64,000 bases of DNA, taken from assembly GCA_910574455.1 (NCBI GenBank), contig CAJSYZ010000009.1, forward strand, positions 2,311,040 to 2,375,039, in the 5' to 3' direction. Under the pieces are notes generated by a model. The model saw nothing but the letters and a program-made list of their open reading frames with translations, ran no database searches and was not told the DNA's origin. Position numbers and translations under genes: made by a program. This DNA is from Trichaptum fuscoviolaceum. Its lineage: Eukaryota > Basidiomycota > Agaricomycetes > Hymenochaetales > Trichaptaceae. Shown here in pieces: positions 46,147 through 59,874 of this stretch. The stretch's first letter is position 1, and the number at the start of each line of letters is the position of its first letter.

Positions 46147-46369
46147 GTGTAATACTATGTGGACCCAGCCTATAAATGTAAATGCGAAGGGTAATGATGC
46201 TAATAGACCCCCTTTACGCAATCCTGTCAACTGTTTTGCGAGACTGCGCCCCCCGTACTGAGCTGTATTGAAAGATCTACTGTAGGTCGATCTAGTTAAA
46301 AGCATTGCTTCAAATACTAAGAAAAGACGCTTTCATCTTTTGGTATGCATTATCAAAACGCGCGGAAGA

Positions 46370-48661
46370 TCAAACGTATATGGTATCCCTCATGGAACTT
46401 CCTAGCTCTTCCACGAGCAAACCCGCTTCCTCCTCTATAACGGCGGCATACTCGTCGTCACATAGTAGCGGCCGTCCAGTCAATGTCTCGTCTGCACGTC
46501 GTACGATTTCGTCAATAATGTCGAACCTGGTTTCCAATTCGGCGGGCGACTTGACAGACTCCATAATACAAGGCTCACGTCGCCTCCCTCCCAAAGCTCT
46601 GCCATTTTCTGAGAATTTGTCAAGGTGCGCATTGCCAGATCCAGTCTTGTCGAACTGGACAAGCCGATATACAGTGGCAATGCTGTCCAACTGGACCTCC
46701 ATGATTGGGTCGATGCGGAATAGCGCAACTCGATCCGTCCCGTACGCGGCCACTCTATCAACGAGATCCTCGACAACGTGCTCGTATCCCTTCTTCACAA
46801 TCGAAACTGATGTTTCCAGTTGCAAGGTTGGAGGATCTGTAACAAAGCTCACAAAGTAGCATAAATCATTGAAATCAACGTTCGGATATTCGACTTTTGC
46901 AACGCGACGAAGGTCGGGCATGTGTCGGGACACTTCGGCCATAGCTAACATTGTGATATGTGTTAAGTCTTTGGCGTGGATGTCAAGACATGCATCTTTA
47001 CGGGTGAAGCACTGATCAGTAGATTGTTCTGCAAATGTTCGACGTAGCAGCATACCTGTCTCTTTGGCAATGTGCGCACACAGCCGTTTGTGTCCTTGCG
47101 GCAACTCCCACGCGACCCTTTGGCATTCCGGAGAGCAGAATAGCCTTGCCTTGCATCCACCGCACTTCTTAAACACATCTCTTAGTCCTGTCTTCTTGCA
47201 CTCCATCTACTGTCCGTCAGTAAAGACTGATCTCGCATGAAGGGACCAGACTGACATTGGAGCATTGATAGAAAGGAGGATTGAACCTGAAATACGCCGA
47301 TGAGGCTAATCTAGCGCACAATAGCCGTTGTAGGTCGATCCAAGCTCCCATGTATGCTCGATGGCCCTTTCCCAGCGTGTTGAGTTCCAATGGGCCCAGT
47401 CTTTCTGTGGCTCTTACACATGCTTGGATGCATGCTGAGTATGTGAGGAACGGCGGAAGATAAACCAAGAGGAACAAGAGCGGAAAGTCTCTTTCTTCGT
47501 CACTTTCGAGGTCTACGGTAACATGCGCGCTCAACAAAAGCGACACTTCGAGGAGCCCGCCGCGAAGGGCCATATAGATCGCCTCCCTGCATTGTCGACC
47601 TGAGAAGCTGACTAGAGCCGTATCCAAGGCGTGAAAACAACATTTGACCAAGCTCACTTGTCTCGCAACGTCGGAGCTCGGTATTGTCTTCCGACAGCTT
47701 ACAGAGCTTCTGACAATATCGATAAGAGCGCTGGTGGCGTCTAACGCAATCCATAAGGAAGGTAGAAGAGGGTGCGTTTCAATTATCATCGTAATTGTAT
47801 CAAGCAGGCTGATGCGCTGCTCCACTAGGAGAGGTTCCCTTGGAGTGAATTTGGCCGCGTCCCGGATACGAGAAACGACGAGGTCCATAATATGGTGGAT
47901 ACTCCAGTTTGAGATTATCTCCAGTCTCGAAAGGTCACCACTCAGGATGCTATGGGTGATGATGACCGAAGCGATGGACGTAGCGGTGAAATCTTGGTTA
48001 GACTGTGTCCAAAATCTGAAAGCGAATGAAGTAGTTACTTCTTCCTTCCAAAGGAAGCGAGTCTTCTTAGAAGCGCTCACAAGAGTGAGTAGCAGTTGCA
48101 TAATACCCCACGACCGTCTACTCCGTTTGGAGAGGATTATGACCTCGTCATCGTTTGTATCCTCCGTTAGGATACGCAACCCCTTTATCACGGTCGGCCA
48201 AGACTTGATGATCATATTAACCACAGAATCGTTGGATGAGATGAGGTTTTCATCTATTCGGATAAGCGCAAATAGGAGAGCCCAAACATGGGTTTGGCGT
48301 AGTTTTCTGTCTGAGCCCAGTGCATTGTACCACTCGAAATCTTCTAAGCTAGCCAAGATAGCCTCGAGTAAAGGAATGTGTTGAGCTTCGGGGAGTTCTC
48401 TGTAGCCAGTTCCGCCAAAGCACATGACCGCGCCCAGGTCAAAGAACGATCTTTTACGAATCCATTGAATGGTCTACATATGGTTGGGGTTGTTGAGATA
48501 AAATCTTTGCACAGCTCGAAAATCGGAAACTTCAAAGTTCAGTATAGTGGACGTACTTGACGAGGGTCATCTTGAAATCGACGAGAAGCTGCTTCTTTCC
48601 TTGCCGATGCCTGTAAAGGCTCTGATGTAGTGTAGGCTACAATATTCCAGTCATAGTCCAT
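46370..48661 (-). CDS. MYND-finger protein A
   Basis: Protein of roughly 700 residues with a helical N-terminal region and a MYND zinc finger in the second half. The start at 48661 (MDYDWNIVAYTTSEPLQASA) precedes a segment, KEAASRRFQDDPRQ, that is homologous to the paralogue's N-terminus; an upstream in-frame ATG at 48769 is less likely. After an intron comes TIQWIRKRSFFDLGAVMCFG. A long uninterrupted exon follows to YQCSN, then an intron and MECKKTGLRDVFKKCGGCKA and LFCSPECQRVAW...HKRLC, giving the full MYND Cys/His set. The C-terminal ~200 residues, from ITMLAMAEVSRHMPDLRRVA to SMRDTIYV, are shared with copy B. MYND fingers bind proline-rich partners; the function here is unknown. This architecture is common in lineage-expanded mushroom families. 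Confidence 0.85.
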
Positions 48662-48904
48662 CTTCAGATCTTCTGGACGACAACGAAGGACTTGGAGGTG
48701 TAAATTGAAGGTGATTGTGTTTCGGATTCCAGCTCTATCCCAAACCGTGACGATCGTTTTCCACGCCATTCTTTTTTATGAATTTGATATATTTCTCAAA
48801 GTCTCGGATTCTATCATTGACCTTCGATTGTGTACACGACTACTTGATCCCGTGAGCTATAATATAAAGTACAAAAGAGCATAGAGAGTCTTCGTGGCAA
48901 AAAT

Positions 48905-51165
48905 TTAAACGTATATTGTATTTGTCGCATTACTTCCCAGCTGATCGAGAAGCAATTCTACTTGCTCTCGAACAACGGCGACATAAGCATCATTGCACAG
49001 TAGAGTCTCAGTGCCTATCTTCTCGTCAACACGACGGACGATCTCGTCAATAATATCAAACTCAGCCTCCACCGGAGAATGCTTTGGACCTGCAGACAGT
49101 ATAGAGCACGACTCCCGTCCTTTCCTTCCGGAAGATTTGCCTATCTCTAAAATTGACGCAAGGTGGGCATCAGTGGATCCGGATTTGTCAACCCCCACTA
49201 ATCGATGCACTGGCTCTGCACAGTCGGTATAGAGGTCCGGTGCTGTTTCAATCCGAAGCAACGCAACTTGGCTAAGGTCATACATGCCCATCCTATCTAG
49301 GATGTCATCAAGAGCCTGCCCCTTTTGCTCCGCCTTAATCGCCTCTACTTCCTTCAGCTGCAATGTGGGTGGATTGGTAGTGAAATCTACGACGTAGCAT
49401 AAATCGTTGAAATCGATATCCGGAAAGTCACTGGCTGCATTTTGACGAAGACTTGGCATGTGTCGGGATATTTCGATTATAGCTAATAACGTGAGATGAG
49501 CATAACCATTGATGCGTGAATCGAAGTCCACGATCGGCGCTGGAATACGTAGCAATAATCAGAACACAAGAGACAGAGAAGTTTGTCCATTAACATACCG
49601 AGAAAAGGTTCATGAGCTATATCGTAACAAAACAGCCGGTGACGTTTCCAGTCCACTTTTTGGCAATCTTCGGAACAGTAGATCCTCACTTCACAACCAC
49701 CACACCTCAGAAAGTTTCTTCTTGTTCCAGTCGTTTTGCACAGCACCTATTGAAGTGTCAGCTTCAGTTATAATCATCAGAAAAGACCAACGCACATTTG
49801 AGCAACGATAAATAGGTTTGTTAAGCGCAAAAAACGTAGCAGAGGCCACTCTGTAAGACAGCAGGCGCTGTAAGGAATGCCAAGCCCTACGGAATGACGA
49901 ATCACCCCCTGCAACTGCCTCCAATGCAGTCAGCTTCAGTTTCTGTGTCGCTCTCACAGTATTTCGGATGCATGAATGTGAATATGAGCAGCCGTGGAAG
50001 ATATTCACAGAGGAACATGAGCGGGAAGCTTTCATAGTGACCTATGTCGCTCCCTAGCCTAGGTGAGGAATACGGACTCATTGACAGCAGCATCTCTAGG
50101 ACTCGATCTTGAAGTGCCATATTGATTTTATCCGTGCATTCGGTTCCCATGACATTTTCGAGAATGTTGTGAATTCTGTGGAAACAGTTTGAGGCTAAAT
50201 TCACGTGTTTCACAAGGGTGGGACGCGACATATTCTTCATATGTCTCAAAGAACTTCTTATAACGTTAAGAAGGACACCGACCGCGCCTAGGGAGACACA
50301 AGAGCTGATGGTAGGCTCATGATCTTTTCGTAAGATGACTTCCAGAAGCATTAGGGAACCTTGCAAAGAGTATACCCCCTCATGAATGTGGGCGGCTGCG
50401 AGACGAATTCGAGAGATGACGAGGTCCATGATTTGATCCACATTCCATTTCGTTATTTCCTCTAGCCTAGGGAGGTCAAACTCGACGTTGACCATGCATT
50501 GCGATAGGATGAACGACGAGGCGGACGAGGCCTTGGAATCATGATTTGTTCGTGACCAGAATTGGAATGCGAATGCAACAAATTCCTCCTCCCAATGAAT
50601 ATGTTTCGTCTTCGAGGCGGATGTGAGCTTCTCTAATAGATCTGCGATGATTTGAGAGTGGCTTGCACTGTGCGAGAAAATCATGACATTGTCATCGCTC
50701 GTGTCCCTGGTAAGAATCCATAGCCATTTGATCACGGTAGGCCATGACTGGAGGACCATATCAGCAACAGCTTCATTTCGCTCGAAGAACTTAGTATCGA
50801 AGCGGGCAAGGGCAAATAGAAAAGCCCAAACAATTTCGAAGCGTGATTGACCGTCGACGTCCGAACCTGGTGCATTGTACCGCTCAAAATCACCCAGATT
50901 GACGAGAATTGCTTCGAATAAGGGGACATGCAAAGCGCTTGGGATTGCTGTGTAGCCTACACCGCCATTGCGCACAGCCGTGGAGAGATCAAGAAGAGAA
51001 CCGTCGCGAATCCGTTGGATAGTCTACAGAAGGTCGTTGGGTCAGCACACAAGGCATGAGATCCCTCAATCATAGTTGACACACCTGTCGGGCGTTGACT
51101 CGAAACCGACGTTCAGCTTTCCTCTCCTCCGCCGACACTGCTGCACCTGTAGACTCTAACGACAT
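48905..51165 (-). CDS. MYND-finger protein B (tandem paralogue of A)
   Basis: Same architecture as copy A. ATG at 51165: MSLESTGAAVSAEERKAERR, intron, then TIQRIRDGSLLDLSTAVRNG. The MYND finger joins CSN to VLCKTTGTRRNFLRCGGCEV and YCSEDCQKVDWKRHRLFC. The C-terminal domain runs LLAIIEISRHMPSLRQNAAS to NATNTIYV. The frame changes near 49930: upstream reads LPRLLIFTFMHPKYC and soon stops, while downstream homology (CIRNTVRATQKL, matching CIQACVRATERL in copy A) is in another frame. A 49-bp GT..AG segment at 49909-49957 can be spliced out to restore frame (KY|WGDSSFRRAWHSLQ), at the cost of removing sequence that is coding in copy A. Either a frameshift has been rescued by a new intron or the copy is a pseudogene. 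The orientation is head-to-tail with A. Confidence 0.75.
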
Positions 51166-54100
51166 AGTGAAGGGTGGATGCCTTCGGCTATCACGCGTCT
51201 TTGGTGGTAAAGTCACGAATAAAACGCAGAGGAAGGTATCGGCGCTCTCGTTCTCTTGTATTTGAAGCGTGTTACGGGAGGTCTGAGAGTTTGTCGGCCA
51301 ACTTGATATTGACTTTTCTAGCCCAACTTCAAGTTGAAAAGTTGGTTTTCAAGAGTTGGGGCTGAATGGAATTTGAAATTCGAGATTTGAAACTCCGAGA
51401 TCGACACTGGGCAGCAAATTTGAACGACTCAGCCTCGAACTGTTTTACCATCAACCATCATTCCTCGCAGAGGCCCGTCAACTTCTCAGTCTGTTTAATC
51501 CTGAGATCAACTTTATCTGAGTGTTTCAGGAAGGAACTTACAAAACCTCAGGTAGATATCACCAATAGTATCATGACGATACCCTCAGGACTCGGGTTTC
51601 CAAGTGTTTTGTTGATATCAATAATCAACATCAACAGCACGGTCTACGACCACAGATTCTCGATAACATTTACGGAGCTGAAGTCAGGGCTGCGTTCCGG
51701 TGAAGCGTCTCAGATTGTATGCATAGTGCATGCGTTGTCCGCTTCCCCAGGATATTATACCGGTCAATGTATAACGTAGGTTCTCAATTCGAATAGCACG
51801 ATACATTACAATTGACGAACTTGTCAAGGATAGAGGAAGACAAGTTACTGAATGCATGTCTGCGGGATGACTTACATGCCGATCACGATAGGTGTTCAGC
51901 CACATCCAGCCAGCATGTAGAGTCTATCTCAGATCTCCAAGATTGCTCTTCACTGATTCGTGTAGGCCTGAAGGCTTGCTCTGTGATTTCTCTCAACTGG
52001 TGCACTAATACACATTATACTGTCAAGTACACGTTCTTCGTGATGCTCCATACACGGAATTCGGGCTTGCTAGGTGGGACGCGCGTTCAGGGGATCCTAT
52101 TTGAGGTGAGCTGTTCTATGATCCCCCACGGTCACCCATGCGTTCCGAGTTAACTTTTAATGCATATTTTGCGTTTCTTTCATCTCCGTCCTAATACTTG
52201 GAGATGATGTTGTAGTGTTCACAGAATAAGCCACTCGAGGACACAGCAGTGAAGAAGTTTTCTCTGTCGATTGCATGGTGTCCGAGTCGTTCGACTGGAG
52301 CTTTTTTCGCCGCTTCCTTCTCTAGCCGAACTGCGGAGGGACGTAAACCTGCATGCGTGGCGATCATCACGCAAAACGTGGAAACCGCCCCTTTTTATGA
52401 AGGGTGATTACACTGAAGTCTGAAGACTAAACGCCAAAACCATGCGAAGAGCGGGTGGCTAAATGCGACTTTGGAAGATCTAGTCAACAAATGAAGTACT
52501 GTATGCAGCCGCATCGATTACTCTGCGAAGATAGGGGTTGCATCAAAGGTGCGCTCATCTCGTTGTCGGTAACCTCTTCGTCTTGTTAATTGAAATATTT
52601 GCAATCAGGCAAGATCAGTAATCTGAACAGCCCATGGCTTGCACAATGGGCGAATAGCAGAGACACCACCATCTTAATCGAACAGTGCGTGCTTGATCTG
52701 GCTTTGGGTATGGCAATTTTATCGAAAAACCAAATCTATGCGCATGGCAGAATACCCTGGTCATCAAGCGATTGGTACACAGATTTATCTGTTGGCTGTG
52801 AGTGTTTCTTATCTGGATGCGAGCTTAATCTGACCAGGGAGGTAAATTGCAGGCGCGTACCTCATGTCTCTCACATTATTTCTGGAAGACCTCGCCTTCT
52901 TCAATACCTGAATCTTATATCATCCAACCTGCCTTCGAGCCACCTCGGGGCCGCATTGTGCGCAGAGATCGTCATCGAAGCCTTGGCGACTCGGGCGTGG
53001 TAAGGGTCTGTGAAGAGGGCGGGTCCGTTTGCCTGAAGTGCATGCTTGCTCATACGGCTGTGCTCGTCGGCGTAAGTGGATCGACGGGCTGGCCGACATA
53101 ATTCAATTTCGCCAGAATCTAGAACGACGGTTGTGGACGATGATGCATGATGACACGGAAATCAATGCCAAGCTCCTGTCGCCCCGGAGCATCACTTGAG
53201 ATGCTCATGAAGTCGAAGACTGGGCCACGCGTCAGGCTAACACTTAGTCAAATCTGGTCAGAGGGCACAAAAGAAGAGCTACATCGATTTCATCCAAGCC
53301 GTAGTGTGCGTCCTGGTTGTTAACTCACGGATGCATTCATGCTGCTTTGCCGGTTATTGGACGTAATTTCCGAATTCTTCCGTCTCCTTCAGGATTCGCC
53401 AGAGAGCCTTTGCTAACTCGGCCATTCCCTCGCTTCGTGACTTACCAGTGTGCCGCTGTTGATCTTCAAGTACCGGATACTGTCTCTTTCGCGAGGAATA
53501 CACCTCAAGCGCTACTGCTTTCCGAGGTCCAACCACTAAGTATGCGTCACTCCTAACACCGATAACCGCAGTACAAGGGCTCACACAACTGCTTCCGAAA
53601 CTTCTCTCCTCATCAACAGGACTCCGCGCGAATTCTCCAGCTTATGCTCAAAGCGCCATTTAGACTCGAGCCGGCAATGATGGGTTGCACCGGAAATCTC
53701 CCTATTGAAGGTGCCGAGGATCTCGATGATCGAAAGTCTACCTGCATCACCGCCATCTGTCAGATAGATAGTCCAAGCTGTCAACTTCTCACTGTTCGCA
53801 GCGGTGCCCACGCTCATTTCTCTGGTCCAGTGCCCACTGCCACCGAGCTCCGTACTTCTCGCTCGCGTGGCCTCTGAATTTGAATGGCGACTCATACGAC
53901 AGATGCATCATACTCAAGTGATCGCTGCGAGTGCGGCTTGTACTCTTGGCACCTTGTTCTCGAGCTGATCGATACTGAAAAACCGCAAGCTTTTCATGGC
54001 TCACAGGCGCACGTCTGCCGTAAGGTCTGTGAGTCTCGCAAGAAACCGGAATGCGAAACCATTGCTTCCGACGCACAATTGGTGCTTTTATGACCTCGGC

Positions 54101-57100
54101 GCATGCAGTTTTCTGCAGTTGACGCCGCCGAGGCTACTTTTGTAGCTTGCACGACGTGCTTCTTACTAGGGAAAAAAAAGCATGAGCAGGACCCTCGCTG
54201 CACGGCCTTAAACCCGCGAAGTGCGTGGACGCGGTGGCGTTGCACTGGTTGTGGGCAAAATACGGTGAGGCCGGGAGACTGGTAGAGCAGCCAATCGGAT
54301 TCAAGATACTCGGAACATTCGGGACAACCAGCAAATCGGCCTTATGATCTCCTCGAGGCAAGCTCAAGTTTTCAGTTTCCATACTCGGTCTTTTGTCTTG
54401 GGTTATCTTCTCATCTCACCTCGTTCGGTCGATCTTCATGTGGTGAGTGCCGCGTACACCTTCACCTACAGGCTGCAGCAACCGCCCGTTGCAAATTACG
54501 AAATTTCACTCGCTCGCATAACCTTATGCAAATTGGGCCATCGGCACTCTTGTGATGGATGCGTGTGCCTTCGGGCCATCGATGACATTTTCTGTCAGTC
54601 TACTGCGCTTTCCTTGCCCGGATCTTGCATACGGCGTCGAGGTAGCCGTTATTGTGGCCTGTGTGTTCACCTGCTTTTGTTCTTCGTCTAGCCTCGGCCG
54701 GTCGTTGGCAGGCGTATGGAGACGTCTCTCAAGACGCAGCCTGTATGTTGGTTTCTTCAAATTTTCATTTGCGACCACGAGTACCCCAGCTTCGCAGGTA
54801 CAATAGCTTGGCGGAGCAGTTGCATATGCGTGTCCTGTGTCCACTCGTCCAGTACCAGGCACATATGTGGCTCGGAACTGAGCTGTTCTCTCAGATCCAT
54901 GCAGATCTACGACATATACACACCCGCGCGCTTCAGGGATGCCCGACAAGTGACGTACTCATTTGGGGCTCATGATTGCCCGGAATTTGAAATCTGAACA
55001 GCTCTGCTGCGATGGGTGAGTACGATGTCGGGCTCCCCACCCGAACAAGAGAAACAGATCTTGGCGACCGGGCCCGTACTTTAACTGGTAAGATGAACGT
55101 ATCTTCGATAGGATGTCGTTGCTTTGAAGGCGCCGGCGCACCCTGGATCTTGGGCGATCTGAAATTTCACCCTCCGAGCAACGGCCGACTGCGGTGTGGC
55201 CGTTTGTTCAGCGCGAATCCTCGAGCAAGCTCGCGAGGGCATTTGGCATAGTCTCAAGCTTGTTGATGAGAAGAGTACGAGTACAAGGGGTGCGTGTCCT
55301 GTCGTCGTTGATCAGACAGGTATGACTGAGCCTCAGCTCGCTTCCGAATGCACTATTGGATCCGACCCTTGATGGACGGATACTACGGAGATAATCCGAG
55401 AGCAATATAGTGCTTTGCATTTGTGATGAACTATGTGCGCGTATGTGGATTTCATATCATTGAAAAAGATATTCCTACCGCTCGATTGCGCAGGATCCTG
55501 AAGCTTGAAGGGGTGTTAATGCAGATTAGCCGGAGCGTCGGCCGGCTCCGAATGTTTAATATTCTTAGGGTTACTACACCCGGCTACGGCAGCCTTTCCT
55601 CACTGCCCAGCAAATCTCATTGACTTCCTCCGCAACCCACTGAATCTCGATGAAGCTGCCCAAATTTCGCTCTTATTTTCACTCTAAATTTTATCGTGAT
55701 CTGCGCACAACCCCAAACCCGGACGCTCATCTCACATCCGGACGGGACCCTGGAGATGAGAGCCGGGGCCAGCTAAGCGCCGGAGCCGAAGATGGGTTTA
55801 TTGGGACAGTATATCATAATCGGTGCGTCGACGTCGGCGTCGGGCCGACGCAGTCGCCCTGATCTACGAGGGACGTCGGGACGTCATGGCATGTCCTGTC
55901 CTGGATCCTGGATCAGCTCCGGACCCGGCCCAAAACCCGGCTCAATCGTGATCTTAGCTCGGGGCCTTAACTCAATCTCCGCATGTGTCTATATTGTGTT
56001 CTGTGCCGCAGGTACACCGGCCCACGCACAGCGTGTTTCAGCGTCAAAAGTCAATGTGAAACACATAGCCGGAGTGGGTTAGCTGGGATTGATCAATGCG
56101 TGGATGAGGGGAGCTTTAGCAGCGCGCTTCTACGGTACTACTATGGGTGGTTGCTGGGGCAACGCACAGGAATCCACGATTTCAGGAGCATCAGCGAGTC
56201 CATGTGCGCACTCCAGAGGTGCTGGCGAGTCTGAGAGTCACGTTGCGGGACCCTCGGGTTAAACGAGCTGTTGAGCCTGCAATAGCAAGATACGAAAGAA
56301 CGAAATATATCACGTCGGAGCCATTTGTTGGCTCTCGGAAAGAATGAGATATCATATTCGCAGAGCGAATTCGATAACCGGGGGCTTTTGCTGGGCAGTA
56401 GCTCGAGGTGGGCTGTCTGGCAACTCTGTGGGTGTTTGCAAAAGTGGGCTTGCCGATCATTTCGGGACGTGAACGTGTGCAACCTACGGAGCTTCTAATT
56501 CACTAGCCATCGCAATCCTGAGCCTCCTGGTGTTCGCCGTTGCAAGAGAGAAAGAGTCGAACGACCTCTTCGTATGATCAAGCTGGGTCATCGACGCTTC
56601 GTCATTCTTTCGGCGTCCTTTCAACCCTAAGCATTGTGAAATGCAGATGACATTCAGGCTTAACAAGAACGCTGGCTCACGCTGAACGTAACACTAGTAT
56701 AGAGGCGCCCGTTCGCATGTGCGCCGGATATGGATTCCAAGTCGAATTTGTTAAGAGGGCGTCGTGCATTGATACAGATGTGAAGCAGTCGAGCCATCTG
56801 TGCGGTAATAGTTGTCAGATGCATATGGAAGCACTGAGGCGTGGTTTAATTAGAAGAGAAGACAATCAGGGCTTGTGCATAGCCTCTCGGTATCAAGCTG
56901 ATTTGCTGATGTTGATACTAACACTGTGATAGCTTGTATGATCTCTCTTTTTCCCTTCCTTTTCTTCCCCTGCCTTGTACATTCGGCTTTAAGTGTCAAC
57001 CTCTAACATGAACCCGCACAGACGTAGTCGGATCAGTTCGTGCGGCGAAAGTTATATTTCAGTCGCCGCATCATCACGCAGAATTGCCAGTGTACGCAAA

Positions 57101-59235
57101 TCTAATTTTAAATAGACAAGAGCGCGGCGCGGCGCATCATGTAGAACAAACCTTAACAATGCATCTTCAGACGAAAGGGTTTCCAGGCTTCCAAAGACAT
57201 GTTTATCTCAGGATAAGGTTTCATGAAGGGCAGCGATCTTATGGGAATCCGGCCAGGTCGGCTAGGTGCGGGAAGAAGAGAATACATACGTAGACATGTA
57301 GATGGAGAAGATTTTCAGCGTCGGTACACATCAGCGCTCAAGATCTTGTGCGCTGATAGCCTCAGCTTCCGAATGCGAGCGAGATGGTGCTGTTGATGAT
57401 CAAGATATAATTGACCAGAGGTGTGTCTTTGTTAGTGTGCCATGTGCGCACTTGGTCGGAAAACAAGAGGAGAGTAGTATGAAGGGTTGTTTATAGCCCG
57501 AGTCGACATGAGATCAGTACAGCAATAAATGACAAAGCAGCATATTTAAGACGCACCATCATACCAGAGTTCATAGCAGTGATAAATAGCCTTTGTCTCG
57601 CGCTCCGTCAAAAGCACAGGTCGTACCACCATGCAGTCTATATACATCGGGCCGAAGTCATAAGGGTATTCAGAAGGGAGCAAACCTCCGAATCCATATC
57701 CCGGGTGCTCAGCGCTTTGAATCACACTTGCAATACATAGCAATACGAGCGCGCGCCAGGGCATGCCCGGGGGCGGTGAAAAACGGACATACGAATCCAA
57801 GGGCAGTCATGATGTGTAAAACTCGTTCTCTGATCCCGGAGAGTCGCGACATTATGAGCGGTGGGTCGGACTATAAGTTCAAGCCTCATGTTCTCGGAGA
57901 TTTCTTGTATGTTATGTAGGTTGGCTTTGCGCCACCTGCGGCCCGGAGCTTGATAGTCTAATGGTATGCTGGAAGGAGTATAGATATCAGCGAGATTCAT
58001 ATGGATGATATGCTGACTGAGAATTCTGAGTCTACTACCTGCAAACGCGGCCATACGGGGATCGAGCCCACTTTTCAGCTGAGTCGCAATAAATCTTCGT
58101 AAACTTTTTGACAAACATTCTTGAGCAGTGCCAACAATAGAGTGATGGCTATGGCAATCCTCCCGGACCGTAAGGTACAGTGTATCACCGCTCCTCTGAA
58201 CACCACTGTTCCCTTGTACATTCTGCAATAACATTTTGTAGACTCATTTTCTCCCCTTGAAAATTTGCAAGCATATGAAACCATGCAATAATTGTGTACA
58301 ACTAATTTTTTCTATTTTTTCTCCAACGAAGTTGTGGAGTTATGAGCTTGAATGCACCAAAATTCAGTAGAAGTCAACCATCACATATCTTTAGCTGATT
58401 TATTTTAATTTAATGAGGCATTATCTCGAAGCAAAAGCTATACCGTTGTAAAGTAGTCCCTCTCTAGTCTCTTTTAAACAAGTTTTTATAACATGAAAGA
58501 AGCAAATGAATTAACTGGAAAAAAACGAAGTGGGTGTACTGACTGAAGGGAAGGCAACAGGTAACACCTGAAGGTTATATAATACACACCTTCTCTTTCC
58601 GGCGGTGTTCGCTCTCTTTTAGTTACCTCATTTGGACTGTGACATTCGTGACAGTATGCGTTCAAAGGAGCGGTGAAGTGTCACAAATTCCTCCTTTTCT
58701 TATCTGCTTCGTATTAATTTAACGAATTGGTTATAGCTCAGAAGACTTTAGCAGAACATGTATCTCAGGATTTCCAATGGATCTATCCAAATATTTTAAG
58801 GAGATGTGGTGTTGAAGAATTAATAATGTGTTTATTCACATAGGTGTTCAGAGGAGCAGTGATACACTGTAAGGGTTGTGAAATATGTAAGTTCGATCGC
58901 CCTGAACGCTTTGTCTTATATTTTTGAGCATTAATTAGTAGCAAGAATAACTGCAAAGTTTTAAAATAAGTCGGGATACAGACTGAGAAACTTGAAGAAC
59001 GAGCGCTGATTTTTGATCACCACTTTGACTTTACAATGATGTATTTTGTCCTTCTGGATGTGGCGCGGTCGCTAGAGGAGTTGCGACGAAAATAGTAACT
59101 GCAGAGAAAGGAGGTAGGGAGACAAACAGGAGACGAGACGAACCAGCTGTACAGTCTCGGATCCGTGGCTAATATCGTAGTAATCCCCGGTATATGATAA
59201 CTAGCAGCCTCACCGACTTGGGCGGGGAGGCAAAG
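51166..59235. other. 8-kb gene-poor region, probable decayed repeats
   Basis: No ORF here shows a domain, a believable splice pattern or a CaaX pheromone end. Sequence is unlike the coding flanks, with scattered GTCGGACC/CTCCGGACC-like words resembling those in the adjacent retroelement (e.g. 55720-55960), and a palindrome GCGTCGG-G-CCGACGC at 55837-55851. Best guess is fragments of old LTR elements between the MYND genes and the intact-looking gypsy copy; terminal repeats were not identified. Confidence 0.4.
55837..55851. repeat. near-perfect palindrome in the gene-poor region
   Basis: GCGTCGG G CCGACGC: 7-bp arms around one base, within CG-rich sequence. Probably part of a decayed repeat. 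Confidence 0.4.
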
Positions 59236-59810
59236 TGTCAGGAATCCGCCTCAGGTTATTTTATTTCTTTTATTTTCTTTTATTTTCTTTTACGATCACA
59301 CTCCGAGTCGGATCCCCGACATGTCCGGTCCGAAACCGGACTTTCTTTGACTCCGATTCTCTTCCTTTTTGCGTAGGTTACTTGCCTGTATGTTTGCAGG
59401 CCGCTAGGACAAGCGCCCTGCAAGCAATTCTCTTTTCTTTCTTTCTTCCGCCACTCCGACTCGAACCTCCGCTCTACCGATGCGGGACCCCGACTAGAGC
59501 GGGACCCCGAACTCCGACTTACGTCAGCGGTATAGGTCGGACCTAGTCGGATCAGGGTCCAGTGGCTTGGTACTGTATAGTTTTTGCCTTTGTTCATCAA
59601 AACCACGGATCCCCCTGCGAAGCACTCCACTTTTGGCCTCTTGTAAAGTGCTTCTCAGGTGATGTGTTTATCTTTAGCTCTGATGTGTAGAATAGCTTAA
59701 TTGACTTGTAAAGTGCTTCTCAGAGTGAGAACCACCGCTCATTGCGTCCGATCGTCGTCTGTGTCCGATTCAGGGTCTCGAAAGCGAAGGAACCACTCTA
59801 GGTCGTAACA
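59236..59810 (+). repeat. candidate 5' LTR of the gypsy element
   Basis: Proposed because the stretch begins TGTCAGG and ends GTAACA (TGT..ACA inverted ends) 65 bp before gag, and is rich in the TCCGACT/GTCGGA words typical of such LTRs. It contains a (CTTTTATTTT)n tract at ~59258-59293. The 3' LTR and target-site duplication lie outside the window, so the borders are unproven. A 19-bp sequence, CTTGTAAAGTGCTTCTCAG, is repeated at 59640-59658 and 59705-59723. Confidence 0.3.
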
Positions 59811-59874
59811 TTAGGCCAAAAGTTTGTTCTTTCGACGCCCTGCGATTGCACCGACCGATTTTTGATCCCTCTGA

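Noticed and set aside
52590..53003. 137-codon plus-strand frame in the gene-poor region
   Set aside because: Non-ATG start, no domain, no splice context; best seen as random open frame in decayed sequence.
57940..58080. tRNA-like stretch with TAGTCTAATGG (A-box-like) and GGGATCGAGCCC (B-box-like)
   Set aside because: No 7-bp acceptor stem or proper anticodon arm could be formed, and the B-box is ambiguous in strand. Probably a decayed tRNA-derived repeat or chance.
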